From the NCBI GenBank assembly GCA_018433085.1, contig JAHDRW010000012.1, forward strand, positions 127,341 to 191,340: a stretch of DNA of 64,000 bases. The letters are read 5' to 3'. Positions 45,387 to 54,441 of the stretch are shown piece by piece. Each line of letters starts with the position of its first letter. The stretch's first letter is position 1. The notes beneath the pieces are model-generated. The model was not told where the DNA came from and searched no databases. It saw only the letters and a program-made list of their open reading frames with translations. The translations under genes and the position numbers were made by a program. The DNA is from Deltaproteobacteria bacterium (GTDB taxonomy: Bacteria; Desulfobacterota; Desulfomonilia; UBA1062).

Positions 45387-45659
45387 TTAGGGAGACAACT
45401 GATTTTCGGATTTCAAAAAGTGCTCCGCAGACCTGATAGGGAATTGCCATTTTCTTCTATCTCCATGATAATATGTATAAAGTTATCCGCAGCAAAAAAG
45501 AGGTGTGCGGAATATCAGATGGCTCTTGAAAATCATGAGGTTGCATAACAATTCCGAGAAGGAGGCTCTTGGTTTGTACGGTGATTTACCAAAAAGCTCA
45601 GAAGGTATGCGGAAAGGGGAAGGCATTCATTGATTATTCTTTGCCTTTTGGGAGGTGCT
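45387..45659 (+). promoter_or_regulatory. CRISPR leader
   Basis: 273 bp, A+T-rich, between cas2 and the first repeat. It holds the array promoter at 45444-45472. The degenerate repeat at the far end and the repeat 3' end ATTGCGAC agree with transcription from this side. Confidence 0.75.
45444..45472 (+). promoter_or_regulatory. sigma70-type promoter of the CRISPR array
   Basis: TTGCCA (45444) and GATAAT (45467), each five of six to consensus, with a 17-bp spacer. The predicted start lies about 180 bases before the first repeat. Confidence 0.6.
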
Positions 45660-48600
45660 AAAGAAACTGACCTGATTTACGAAGGGATTGCGACTCTTAT
45701 GCCCTGCCCGATTGATCGGACAGGGGAAAAAAGAAACTGACCTGATTTACGAAGGGATTGCGACTCAGCGCCTTCCGTCTGTTTTGTGTCGTGATAATTG
45801 GACAAAGAAACTGACCTGATTTACGAAGGGATTGCGACCAGTGAAACCCGTTTCGCGTTATTCAGTTTTCAAAGAACAGAAAAGAAACTGACCTGATTTA
45901 CGAAGGGATTGCGACAGGGCATAGCCGCGCGGATCGCCGTTGACGAAAACCGGAAAGAAACTGACCTGATTTACGAAGGGATTGCGACTAAATAGAGTAT
46001 TCGCCGGATACATCGTTAAGGCCTTTGAAAAGAAACTGACCTGATTTACGAAGGGATTGCGACTTCAACGCCGTACAGTGGATGTCCTTTGGGAATACCG
46101 AAAAGAAACTGACCTGATTTACGAAGGGATTGCGACTTGAGGGTTATACTCTTGTATTTATACTTCATTTCTTAAAGAAACTGACCTGATTTACGAAGGG
46201 ATTGCGACTCGCCATAAGCGCTTTCAATCTTCTCTCCAGTATGATCGCAAAGAAACTGACCTGATTTACGAAGGGATTGCGACTTCCCGAGAGATTCGGG
46301 AGTAGTGAGTGCCGAGATATTAAAGAAACTGACCTGATTTACGAAGGGATTGCGACGCGAATGATTGCTCTCTGCTCTGCCCTCTGTGCCTTTTCAAAGA
46401 AACTGACCTGATTTACGAAGGGATTGCGACATAATTTCTGCGTCCGATGACTCGATCAGGCCATTGTAAAGAAACTGACCTGATTTACGAAGGGATTGCG
46501 ACCTTTTTACCCGTGCATATGTCTCGGAATCAAGACAAAGAAACTGACCTGATTTACGAAGGGATTGCGACTCTTGTCCTCCTTTTATTGTCTAACCCTT
46601 ATCTCACCAAAGAAACTGACCTGATTTACGAAGGGATTGCGACATAAGTTACTAAGCCATTTCTCCATCATGGATTTTAAAGAAACTGACCTGATTTACG
46701 AAGGGATTGCGACCAAATGCCGCGTTGCCCGTTTCAATCTCGATTTTAAAAAAGAAACTGACCTGATTTACGAAGGGATTGCGACACGTCATGAGCCTTT
46801 CCCCATCCCGCATACCTCTTTGCCTTAAAGAAACTGACCTGATTTACGAAGGGATTGCGACCCTTGTTCTGTGCTTTGCCTGTGTACTTCATAATTCCCA
46901 CAAAGAAACTGACCTGATTTACGAAGGGATTGCGACGGACAGAAACCGGGCTCGGTATATGTTTGACCGATCCCATAAAAGAAACTGACCTGATTTACGA
47001 AGGGATTGCGACCATTGGCAAGACCCGTCTGATTTGTCTTGTTGTCTACGCACAAAGAAACTGACCTGATTTACGAAGGGATTGCGACGCTCCTTGATGA
47101 CCTTCTTTGCCTTAAAGAGATCTTTAAAGAAACTGACCTGATTTACGAAGGGATTGCGACGATCTCCAATGCCTCCTGGATGACGGTTTTTGCTTCGGAA
47201 AAAGAAACTGACCTGATTTACGAAGGGATTGCGACCCGGACTGGTGCACTCCGGCTTCTGGTATGGGTTATAGAAAAGAAACTGACCTGATTTACGAAGG
47301 GATTGCGACGAGGATTGCCCCAACGATGTTGGGGCAGGGGTAGAAAAGAAACTGACCTGATTTACGAAGGGATTGCGACCCTCTATGATCTTGCGGTTGA
47401 GCCACTCCAGGATGGCAAAGAAACTGACCTGATTTACGAAGGGATTGCGACCTGCATCACAGGCCTTGCGATATGCAAGCGTCTTCAAGAAAAGAAACTG
47501 ACCTGATTTACGAAGGGATTGCGACTAATCGATCTCCTGGTAAGTATAGCCTTCAAGGATAAAGAAACTGACCTGATTTACGAAGGGATTGCGACTAAAG
47601 AAAAAACTGACTTAACAAAGGAAATAGCCCTTAAAGAAACTGACCTGATTTACGAAGGGATTGCGACGTTGGACAACTCCCGTTTTCCTTTTTTTCTCCA
47701 CAAAGAAACTGACCTGATTTACGAAGGGATTGCGACCGATAACTCTTTGTGGTGCTAGCTGGTCCGTCGATTAAAGAAACTGACCTGATTTACGAAGGGA
47801 TTGCGACCACTCCGGGTTGGTACAGACATCGCCTGTCGTTGTGCTCTAAAGAAACTGACCTGATTTACGAAGGGATTGCGACCATGATCTGCGTGTCCAT
47901 GATCACCTCGTGCGCAGAGGGGAAAAGAAACTGACCTGATTTACGAAGGGATTGCGACTTGCGTCACCCCACCCATAGCACCTGCTCAGGATAGTAAAAG
48001 AAACTGACCTGATTTACGAAGGGATTGCGACCCGGCTCTATATCCGGTTCGTGCGCCTTGCTTGAAAGAAACTGACCTGATTTACGAAGGGATTGCGACT
48101 ATTCATAACCGACACTAGATTCTTCGGAGTTGATTTTCAAAGAAACTGACCTGATTTACGAAGGGATTGCGACCAAAAAGATTTTCCCATGTTGAATCAG
48201 CGTAGAAATCCAAAAGAAACTGACCTGATTTACGAAGGGATTGCGACGTCCATGATTACCCCCTGATTATGTCTATGAGTCTCTGGAAAGAAACTGACCT
48301 GATTTACGAAGGGATTGCGACAGGAGTACACCGGCATCATCCCTGTAGGTGTATTTAGAAAGAAACTGACCTGATTTACGAAGGGATTGCGACGGACCTC
48401 TTTGATCACGACCTGCAGGCCGATGAGGAAAGAAACTGACCTGATTTACGAAGGGATTGCGACCAAGCATGGCATAGATGATATCTCTATCCATCATAGT
48501 TAAAGAAACTGACCTGATTTACGAAGGGATTGCGACTTATCCATTGCATCCTCCTTTCGCTACTGCACCATTACAAAGAAACTGACCTGATTTACGAAGG

Positions 48601-49181
48601 GATTGCGACAGTCAACCTGGTAGTTGTTTAACACCTTGCCGGTAAAAAAAGAAACTGACCTGATTTACGAAGGGATTGCGACTCGATATAGAGATGGTCG
48701 AAGAACATCCTGGCGAATGCAAAGAAACTGACCTGATTTACGAAGGGATTGCGACTCAAATTAGCTAATACTGTATCAATGCAGTAATAAACCAAAAAGA
48801 AACTGACCTGATTTACGAAGGGATTGCGACCTCTTGTACGACTTCGCGCCTTGGCATCCCATGTATCGCCCAAAGAAACTGACCTGATTTACGAAGGGAT
48901 TGCGACTTAACCTTACCCTCCATTGTATGAAATTTCTTGAGGGTTTTAAAGAAACTGACCTGATTTACGAAGGGATTGCGACACATGATCTTTCGCCCAT
49001 GCGCGGATCTCGTCCCAGAAAGAAACTGACCTGATTTACGAAGGGATTGCGACCTCGAATGCCGCATTGCCCGTTTCAATCTCGATTTTAAACAAAGAAA
49101 CTGACCTGATTTACGAAGGGATTGCGACTCTGCTACATTGTGCATTTGGTCAACTTGACGGGAAAGAAGAAACTGACCTGA
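45660..49181 (+). CRISPR. type III-A CRISPR array, 48 full repeats plus a degenerate terminal repeat
   Basis: The repeat is 35 bases, begins AAAGAAACTGACC and ends GGGATTGCGAC. I located 48 full copies, first at 45660-45694 and last at 49094-49128, and those read looked identical. Spacers are about 33-42 bases and nearly all unique. After spacer 48 a truncated repeat matches only AAGAAACTGACCTGA (49167-49181), marking the leader-distal, oldest end. Eight-base handle would be AUUGCGAC. Long reading frames through this region on both strands are artefacts, since the repeat has no stop in several frames. Confidence 0.98.
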
Positions 49182-49264
49182 AAAATGCCGAACCAAAGGA
49201 TACACCAGACGGCTTTCAGCCGCTGGCGATCTGCACATTAAGCAAATAGGCAAAGGCAATCAGA

Positions 49265-49756
49265 ATGAATATCCCCAACATGCGCCAGGCAGGAGATCAT
49301 GATCTGCCGGCCCTCCAGAGAATCCGGGTTGCGGCCTTTGCGCCGGTTTTTGCCTCGTTCCGCAACATGCTTGGCGATTCGCTCTACGAGCTGGTGCAGG
49401 CGCGCGAGGATGAGGCCCAGTCGGAACTGTTGGCTTCTCTCCTGGCGCCTGGGTCTCCCTGGGAGCTTTTCATTGCCGAGGTAGCCGGTGAGGTTGCAGG
49501 GTTTGTCGCGTTTCGGCTGAATCAGGAAACACGGGTCGGCGAGATCGGGCTCAATGCGGTCCACCCGGACTATGCCGGCCAAGGGATAGGTACTGCCATG
49601 TACGAGTTTGCGCTGTCACGGATGAAGGCCGGCGGCATGCGTGTGGCAACTGTCGCAACCGGCGGCGACGAGAGCCATGCCCCGGCTCGCCGGGCTTATC
49701 GAAAGGCAGGCTTTGCAAGGCAGATCCCGAGCGTCTGGATGTGCCGCGAGCTGTAG
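49265..49756 (+). CDS. GNAT-family N-acetyltransferase
   Basis: 163 residues. Acetyl-CoA-binding motif A is VHPDYAGQGIGTAMYEFAL (about residues 99-117), preceded by EIGLNAV and followed by a C-terminal YRKAGFARQI strand typical of RimI-like enzymes. The substrate (small molecule or protein N-terminus) is not predictable. The ribosome-binding site is weak. First gene after the array, same strand. Confidence 0.85.
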   Translation: MNIPNMRQAGDHDLPALQRIRVAAFAPVFASFRNMLGDSLYELVQAREDEAQSELLASLLAPGSPWELFIAEVAGEVAGFVAFRLNQETRVGEIGLNAVHPDYAGQGIGTAMYEFALSRMKAGGMRVATVATGGDESHAPARRAYRKAGFARQIPSVWMCREL

Positions 49757-49927
49757 TCGGCCCTGCCCGGCTGAGGACCGGAGCCGGCGGCCGTACGGGT
49801 TGCGCCCTGGCCCTGGCATGAGGAACCGGGTTTGTGGGTGAGGGAACAGTTGGAATCCTGGTTTTTATCACTATTACTATAATCTGGCCCATCATCATAA
49901 AGAAGCTGTCACAAGGAGGAATATCGC

Positions 49928-50380
49928 ATGAAATTTGAAATCCCCCGCCCACTCAAGATCGAGCATGAAGAGCTTCACGAGAGGCTGCGCAAAGCCACGA
50001 AGGAGACCGATGAACTCGGCGAGGCGGCACGTGCTGTTGCCGAGCTGATGCACCCGCACTTCCTCAAGGAGGAGGAGTACGCACTGCCCCCGCTCGGGCT
50101 GCTGCGCGATCTGGCCGGCGGCAGGGTGACCCCTGATATGAAAGAAGTGCTCGGGCTGACCGACAGACTCAAGGCAGACCTCGGCCAGATGCTCGCGGAG
50201 CACAAGTCGATCGTTGCCGCGCTCGAGAGGCTCTCCGGCGCGGCGAAGAAGGCGGGCAAGAGGGAATACGCGGAGTTCGCCGAGGCCCTCATGCTCCACG
50301 CGCAGACCGAGGAAGAGGTTTCCTACCCCACCTCGATACTGATCGGAGAGTACGTGAGGGAAAAGCTGGGTGTACGGTAG
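49928..50380 (+). CDS. hemerythrin HHE-domain protein
   Basis: 150 residues, AAGGAGGAATATCGC before the ATG. Four-helix bundle with metal-ligand pattern: IEHEELHERL (first helix), LMHPHFLKEEEY (second), LAEHKSIV (third) and LMLHAQTEEEVSYP (fourth). Such di-iron proteins bind O2 or NO, or act in oxidative-stress sensing. Alone with no partner domain. Nearby catalase supports a stress role, by inference. Confidence 0.85.
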   Translation: MKFEIPRPLKIEHEELHERLRKATKETDELGEAARAVAELMHPHFLKEEEYALPPLGLLRDLAGGRVTPDMKEVLGLTDRLKADLGQMLAEHKSIVAALERLSGAAKKAGKREYAEFAEALMLHAQTEEEVSYPTSILIGEYVREKLGVR

Positions 50381-50565
50381 CCCGGTGCGCACGCTCAGGC
50401 GCGAATGCGCATTCCGCGATCTGCTCCCCTTTGTTGAGCCACGCCGCGGCCTGACAATCACATGCACCCGGACAGCAAAAAGAGGCGATCCCCGCTCGTC
50501 GCCACACTGCTGTCTGTTGCCGGTGATGCAAGGCATTGTGCGCCTCACAAAACAATGGAGGAATC

Positions 50566-51006
50566 ATGAAGATTCCAAGAATTTCTTTATTGACGCTTGG
50601 CGTGTCCGATCTGGACAGGGCGACAACGTTCTACGAAGCCGTGCTCGGTACACATCCGAACACGTCCTATGAGGGTGTCGTATTCATCGAGCTTCCCGGC
50701 ACCTGGATTTCCCTTTATCCTCTCGAGAAACTCGCAGAGGACATCTCTGCCGGGGTCCCGGCCATTCGCGGCGGGTTTAACGGGGTGACGCTTGCCCACA
50801 ATGTCCGCAACAAAGACGATGTGGTCAACGTGATAAGACGTGCCGAGTCGGCCGGCGCCCGTGTCGTGAAAGAGCCGCAAGAAACATCCTGGGGCGGATT
50901 CAGCGGATACTTCACCGACCCTGATGGATATTACTGGGAAGTAGCCTGGGGGCCGATGTTCGATTTTACGGAAAACGGCGAATTGAGATTCAGAGAACAC
51001 GCCTAG
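50566..51006 (+). CDS. VOC (glyoxalase/bleomycin-resistance) family protein
   Basis: 146 residues from the ATG at 50566, preceded by ATGGAGGAATC. Two beta-alpha-beta-beta-beta modules: SLLTLGVSDLDRATTFYEAV opens the first and SGYFTDPDGYYWEVAWGP closes the second with the metal-type Glu. Members are metal-dependent lyases, dioxygenases or binding proteins. The substrate is unknown. Confidence 0.85.
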   Translation: MKIPRISLLTLGVSDLDRATTFYEAVLGTHPNTSYEGVVFIELPGTWISLYPLEKLAEDISAGVPAIRGGFNGVTLAHNVRNKDDVVNVIRRAESAGARVVKEPQETSWGGFSGYFTDPDGYYWEVAWGPMFDFTENGELRFREHA

Positions 51007-51447
51007 CAAGCTCACGCAGGCGGACGTGCGGTCCGTCCGGCTCTCAAATTGAGAATCACGATAAACCGGTAAGGGAAAATAAATCTGTCCCCCTTACTCC
51101 CTTAAAGCACGGGCCTGCCCCGATCACTGCCCGCAAAGATCTTCGAAAGACATACGCAAGACCTGCTGATAGAAGAGTTCTCGCTGCTCGGTTTTAAGAA
51201 GAAATACATTATCTTATGGACTCGACCCTGATAAAAATATATTGTATTGTTTTGTTCGTTGGGAAACAGGCTTTAAGAAAAGGGTTGCGGTTGCCGCAGC
51301 ACTGGAGCGTCATTGTAATTGAATGTCAGGGGCGGGCTGTTGAATGCTTTTTTTCTCTCCTTTGAAGTTGATGCACGCTGCATTGCCATAGAGAAAGATG
51401 CTTCTCCATAAGAGGCATACAAAATATACCCAAGGGGGAAGCATATC
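51007..51447. other. intergenic region with a REP-like element
   Basis: 441 bp. It holds the 25-bp element at 51071-51095 and is A+T-rich to the right, probably with the promoter of the lipoprotein gene. No supported gene. Confidence 0.45.
51071..51095 (+). repeat. REP-like short interspersed element, copy 1
   Basis: AAGGGAAAATAAATCTGTCC followed by CCCTT: an A+T-rich core bounded by AAGGG/CCCTT. A very similar element lies at 52292-52320. Confidence 0.5.
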
Positions 51448-52113
51448 ATGTCACATAAAAACACCGTGTTTTTTCTCATCCCTGTTCTTGTGGTCGTGAT
51501 GCTTGCAGCAGGAGGGTGCGGTGGCGGCGGTGGAAGCGATTCCGGCGTCCCGGTTAAGCCTGTAAATATCGAAGGTGATGCCATCTTGGATATTCAGCTT
51601 GTAGACAGTGGGCATAACAGCACGGCGCCTGCTGCGCCGGAAGGATACACGCTCCTGGATATCGACCTGAACGGCCGTAACACCGGCGGGAATTATATCT
51701 GGCTCTATTATAAGGTCGGAAAGGCCGACGGGTCTGAAGGAGACCCGATAAGCAGGATCTACACCGTGGATGAGTATGACGGCGAGACAGATACCCTCGG
51801 AGGTACGAAGCTGCCGGTCAATCTCAACGAAGACGATTTTACGGATGAAGGCAACAAACCGTTATGGCTCTACTACCTTAAATCCGACTGGCCTGTCGTC
51901 CGATCCATCGTCGCATACCAGAGGCAAGGAGATTGGAATGCGGTAGAGTACGGCCCGCCCGAGGCAGAGGGCCTGTATGATATCGTGTGGGTGCAGGAAC
52001 TCGTACCTGACGATCTCAAGTCCCCGTATGACGACATTCATCCCGATGCACAAGACCTGAACGAAGGACAGTTTATGAGCGATTACCTCTACATCGGGTA
52101 CGGCGTAGACTAA
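51448..52113 (+). CDS. lipoprotein with beta-prism (MABP-like) domain
   Basis: 221 residues. Signal peptide with a lipobox-like AAGGC near residue 28, then a poly-Gly linker (CGGGGGSDSG). The domain reads YTLLDIDLNGRNTGGNYIWLYYKVG, then ISRIYTVDEYDG and KPLWLYYLKS; the paired (I/L)WLYY strands resemble MABP-type beta-prism folds that bind membranes or sugars. The C-terminus is acidic. The role is unknown; probably on the outer-membrane or periplasmic face. Confidence 0.65.
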   Translation: MSHKNTVFFLIPVLVVVMLAAGGCGGGGGSDSGVPVKPVNIEGDAILDIQLVDSGHNSTAPAAPEGYTLLDIDLNGRNTGGNYIWLYYKVGKADGSEGDPISRIYTVDEYDGETDTLGGTKLPVNLNEDDFTDEGNKPLWLYYLKSDWPVVRSIVAYQRQGDWNAVEYGPPEAEGLYDIVWVQELVPDDLKSPYDDIHPDAQDLNEGQFMSDYLYIGYGVD

Positions 52114-52291
52114 GAAACCTGTCCATACATAGGGTTTTCACAGGGATAACAACGGGAAAATCACCTATCCCATCATTGTTTAAGGATTGGTTCTCAGGAC
52201 GACGGAACCCTTGAAAGCCCAATTTGTCCAACTGATTGATGGAGCCTGCTCCTTACAGTCGAGGCCCATCATCGCGTTATGAGGGCAAATT

Positions 52292-52320
52292 TAAAGGGAA
52301 ATATAAATCTGTCCCCTTTA
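52292..52320 (+). repeat. REP-like short interspersed element, copy 2
   Basis: TAAAGGGAAATATAAATCTG then TCCCCTTTA, with TAAAGGG/CCCTTTA ends. Same core AAATCTGTCCCC as copy 1, 1.2 kb away. A weaker inverted relative (GGGACAGCCTTATTT) is near 56353. Confidence 0.5.
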
Positions 52321-52412
52321 GTCTAAGTCTGTGGCGGGAAGTACCAGGTCCGTCCGCCGAAACCTATGAGACGCTGGTCTTAATTTCCCAAGCTCTTGCA
52401 AGGGATCTGACA

Positions 52413-53867
52413 TCAGCCCCCTTGTACGCCTTTGGCTATGCGATCGCCGATCTCCTTGTCGATGTTGCGCCAGTATTCAAATGCACGCTTCAACACCGGT
52501 TCGGACACGCCGTTCTTCAGATGCCCCACAACATTGGAGACCAGGCGGTCGCGCTGGACGTCATCCATCACTTTGCGCACCAGGGTTCCGGGCTGGCCGA
52601 AATCATCATCGTCCCTGCGCTTGGTATAGGCGGTGCGGATGAACTCACCGCCGGCACTCCAGATGGCCACCTCGGGATATCGATCGGGGTCGGCCTTGAA
52701 GCCGCCCTTTGAGTTCGGTGCGTACACCGGATCCGAGACCTTGTCGATCCGCATGGTTCCGCCCTTGCTATAGCTGTGGACCGGGCTCTTTGGCCGGTTG
52801 ACCGGGATCTGCTTGTAGTTGACGCCGAGGCGAGCCCTGTGGGCGTCGGCATAGGATACCAGGCGCGCGAGCAGCATTCTGTCCGGGCTGGGGCCGATGC
52901 CGCGAACGAGGCTGTTCGGCTCGAATGCCGCCTGCTCGATCTCTGCGTGGAAATCGCTTGGATTGCGGTTCAGGGTGAGCCGGCCCACTTCATGGAGGGG
53001 GTAGTCGCCATGGGGCCAGACCTTGGTCAGGTCAAACGGGTTGAACCGGTAGGTCTCGGCCTCTTGAAAGGGCATGATCTGCACCTTGAGCGTCCAGCTG
53101 GGGTAATCCCCCCGTTTGATGGCCTCGAACAGGTCGCGGCGGTGATAGTCGGTATCCACACCGGCAATCCTGTCGGCCTCCTCCTGGGTGAGATTCTCGA
53201 CGCCCTGGTCGGTCTCGAAGTGGTACTTGACCCAGAAGCGCTCGCCTCCCGCGTTGTACCACATGTAGGTGTGGCTGGAGAAGCCGTTCATGTGCCGATA
53301 GCTCCTGGGGACTCCGCGTTCGCTCATCAAAATGGTCACCTGATGGGCAGTCTCGGGAGAGAGCGTCCAGAAGTCCCACTGCATGTCGTTGTCGCGCAGG
53401 CCGTTGTCCGCACGGCGCTTCTGCGAATGAATGAAGTTCTGGAACTTCATGGGATCGCGCACGAAAAACACCGGCGTGTTGTTCCCAACCATGTCATAGT
53501 TGCCCTCGGTGGTGTAGAACTTGAGCGCAAAGCCGCGCACGTCACGCCAGGTGTCGGGACTGCCGCTTTCGCCGGCCACCGTGGAGAACCTGGCCAGCAC
53601 CTCGGTCTGGGTATCCGGCTGGAACACGGCCGCCCTGGTGTATGCACTGACATCCCGGGTCACTTGAAAGTTTCCAAAAGCCCCCGAGCCCTTCGCGTGG
53701 GGCTGGCGGTCCGGGATCATCTCCCGGTTGAAGTTTGCCATCTGTTCCATCAGGTAGTGGTCCTGCAGGAGAATCGGGCCATCAGGCCCTACGGTGAGGG
53801 AAAACTCGTCGCTGGATACGGGGATCCCCGCATCGTTGGTTGTGGGCTTGCGGTTGTCGTCTGCCAT
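52413..53867 (-). CDS. monofunctional haem catalase
   Basis: 484 residues; GGAGGTGTTAT precedes the ATG. Decomposes H2O2 in the cytoplasm. The distal His lies in [18 protein letters not shown], the distal Asn in [15 protein letters not shown], and the proximal haem Tyr in [13 protein letters not shown]. Size matches small-subunit catalases. No signal peptide. Monocistronic, facing the lipoprotein gene. Its presence in a probable anaerobe suggests exposure to oxygen. Confidence 0.94.
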   Translation of the reverse strand: MADDNRKPTTNDAGIPVSSDEFSLTVGPDGPILLQDHYLMEQMANFNREMIPDRQPHAKGSGAFGNFQVTRDVSAYTRAAVFQPDTQTEVLARFSTVAGESGSPDTWRDVRGFALKFYTTEGNYDMVGNNTPVFFVRDPMKFQNFIHSQKRRADNGLRDNDMQWDFWTLSPETAHQVTILMSERGVPRSYRHMNGFSSHTYMWYNAGGERFWVKYHFETDQGVENLTQEEADRIAGVDTDYHRRDLFEAIKRGDYPSWTLKVQIMPFQEAETYRFNPFDLTKVWPHGDYPLHEVGRLTLNRNPSDFHAEIEQAAFEPNSLVRGIGPSPDRMLLARLVSYADAHRARLGVNYKQIPVNRPKSPVHSYSKGGTMRIDKVSDPVYAPNSKGGFKADPDRYPEVAIWSAGGEFIRTAYTKRRDDDDFGQPGTLVRKVMDDVQRDRLVSNVVGHLKNGVSEPVLKRAFEYWRNIDKEIGDRIAKGVQGG

Positions 53868-54403
53868 ATAACACCTCCTTCATTTCATTTATCCCTGGAT
53901 CATCGCGCCCTTCGATGGAACTGATCTGCTGAAAACGGACATGCAGAATGCATCAGGCGTTGCGGGTACATCACACCTGTTGAAGACATATCCGGGCATT
54001 CAGTATCTTCTTCTAATACAATAATATGAGTAAAGGTGGACAACTCCATCAGGTTACGGTGATCTGGAATCGTATCCGGCTCTCTTCCGTGATGAGATAC
54101 TGGGAACAGCGGATCAGTTTATCGCGGCGGGTGCTTGTACAATGGAGAGGGAGGTTCACATTCCCTTGGGTCCTCATGGAGCTCCTCATCAGGATACACG
54201 ATAACCTCTAAAATCTTTTTAAGCATATAGTTGGACATCAAATAATAGGAGGCGTGCAATGGGTTTCTACGAATCATTTCGTGCCATACTCGATGCACAC
54301 CCGGCAGGCGCCGCCGCCTGCGGGACGAACGATCAGGGGCAGGAACAAAAAAGGGTGAGCCGAGGCGCGGCCGGGGGACGCTGCCCCCGGCCGGCGTCAA
54401 ATA
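53868..54403. other. intergenic region with a possible gene remnant and hairpin
   Basis: 536 bp between the starts/ends of the catalase and the first repeat lipoprotein. It contains a ribosome-binding site and short N-terminal coding stretch (54259 on) and a strong hairpin at 54368-54393. Otherwise nothing supported. Confidence 0.4.
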
Positions 54404-54441
54404 TTATTCTTCCCAGTCCCAGAACCGGTACTCGCTCTTGA
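54259..54441 (+). pseudogene. possible truncated gene start
   Basis: AGGAGGCGTGCA precedes an ATG that opens GFYESFRAILDAHPAG, a protein-like N-terminus. The frame then runs into the 3' flank of the lipoprotein gene, which is shared with another paralogue at 60.1 kb. That suggests the original gene was cut by arrival of the lipoprotein unit. Weak evidence. Confidence 0.3.
54368..54393 (-). terminator. terminator hairpin of the first repeat lipoprotein gene
   Basis: A ten-bp stem, CGGCCGGGGG with CCCCCGGCCG, lies about 11 bases after the stop. No T-run. A related G+C-rich hairpin follows the paralogue at 60.1 kb. Confidence 0.5.

Noticed and set aside
46447..49259. Repetitive protein frames on both strands
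   Set aside because: They are read-through of CRISPR repeats, which lack stops in several frames; not coding.
54026..54211. Small plus-strand frame after catalase
   Set aside because: No ribosome-binding site and no protein-like pattern.
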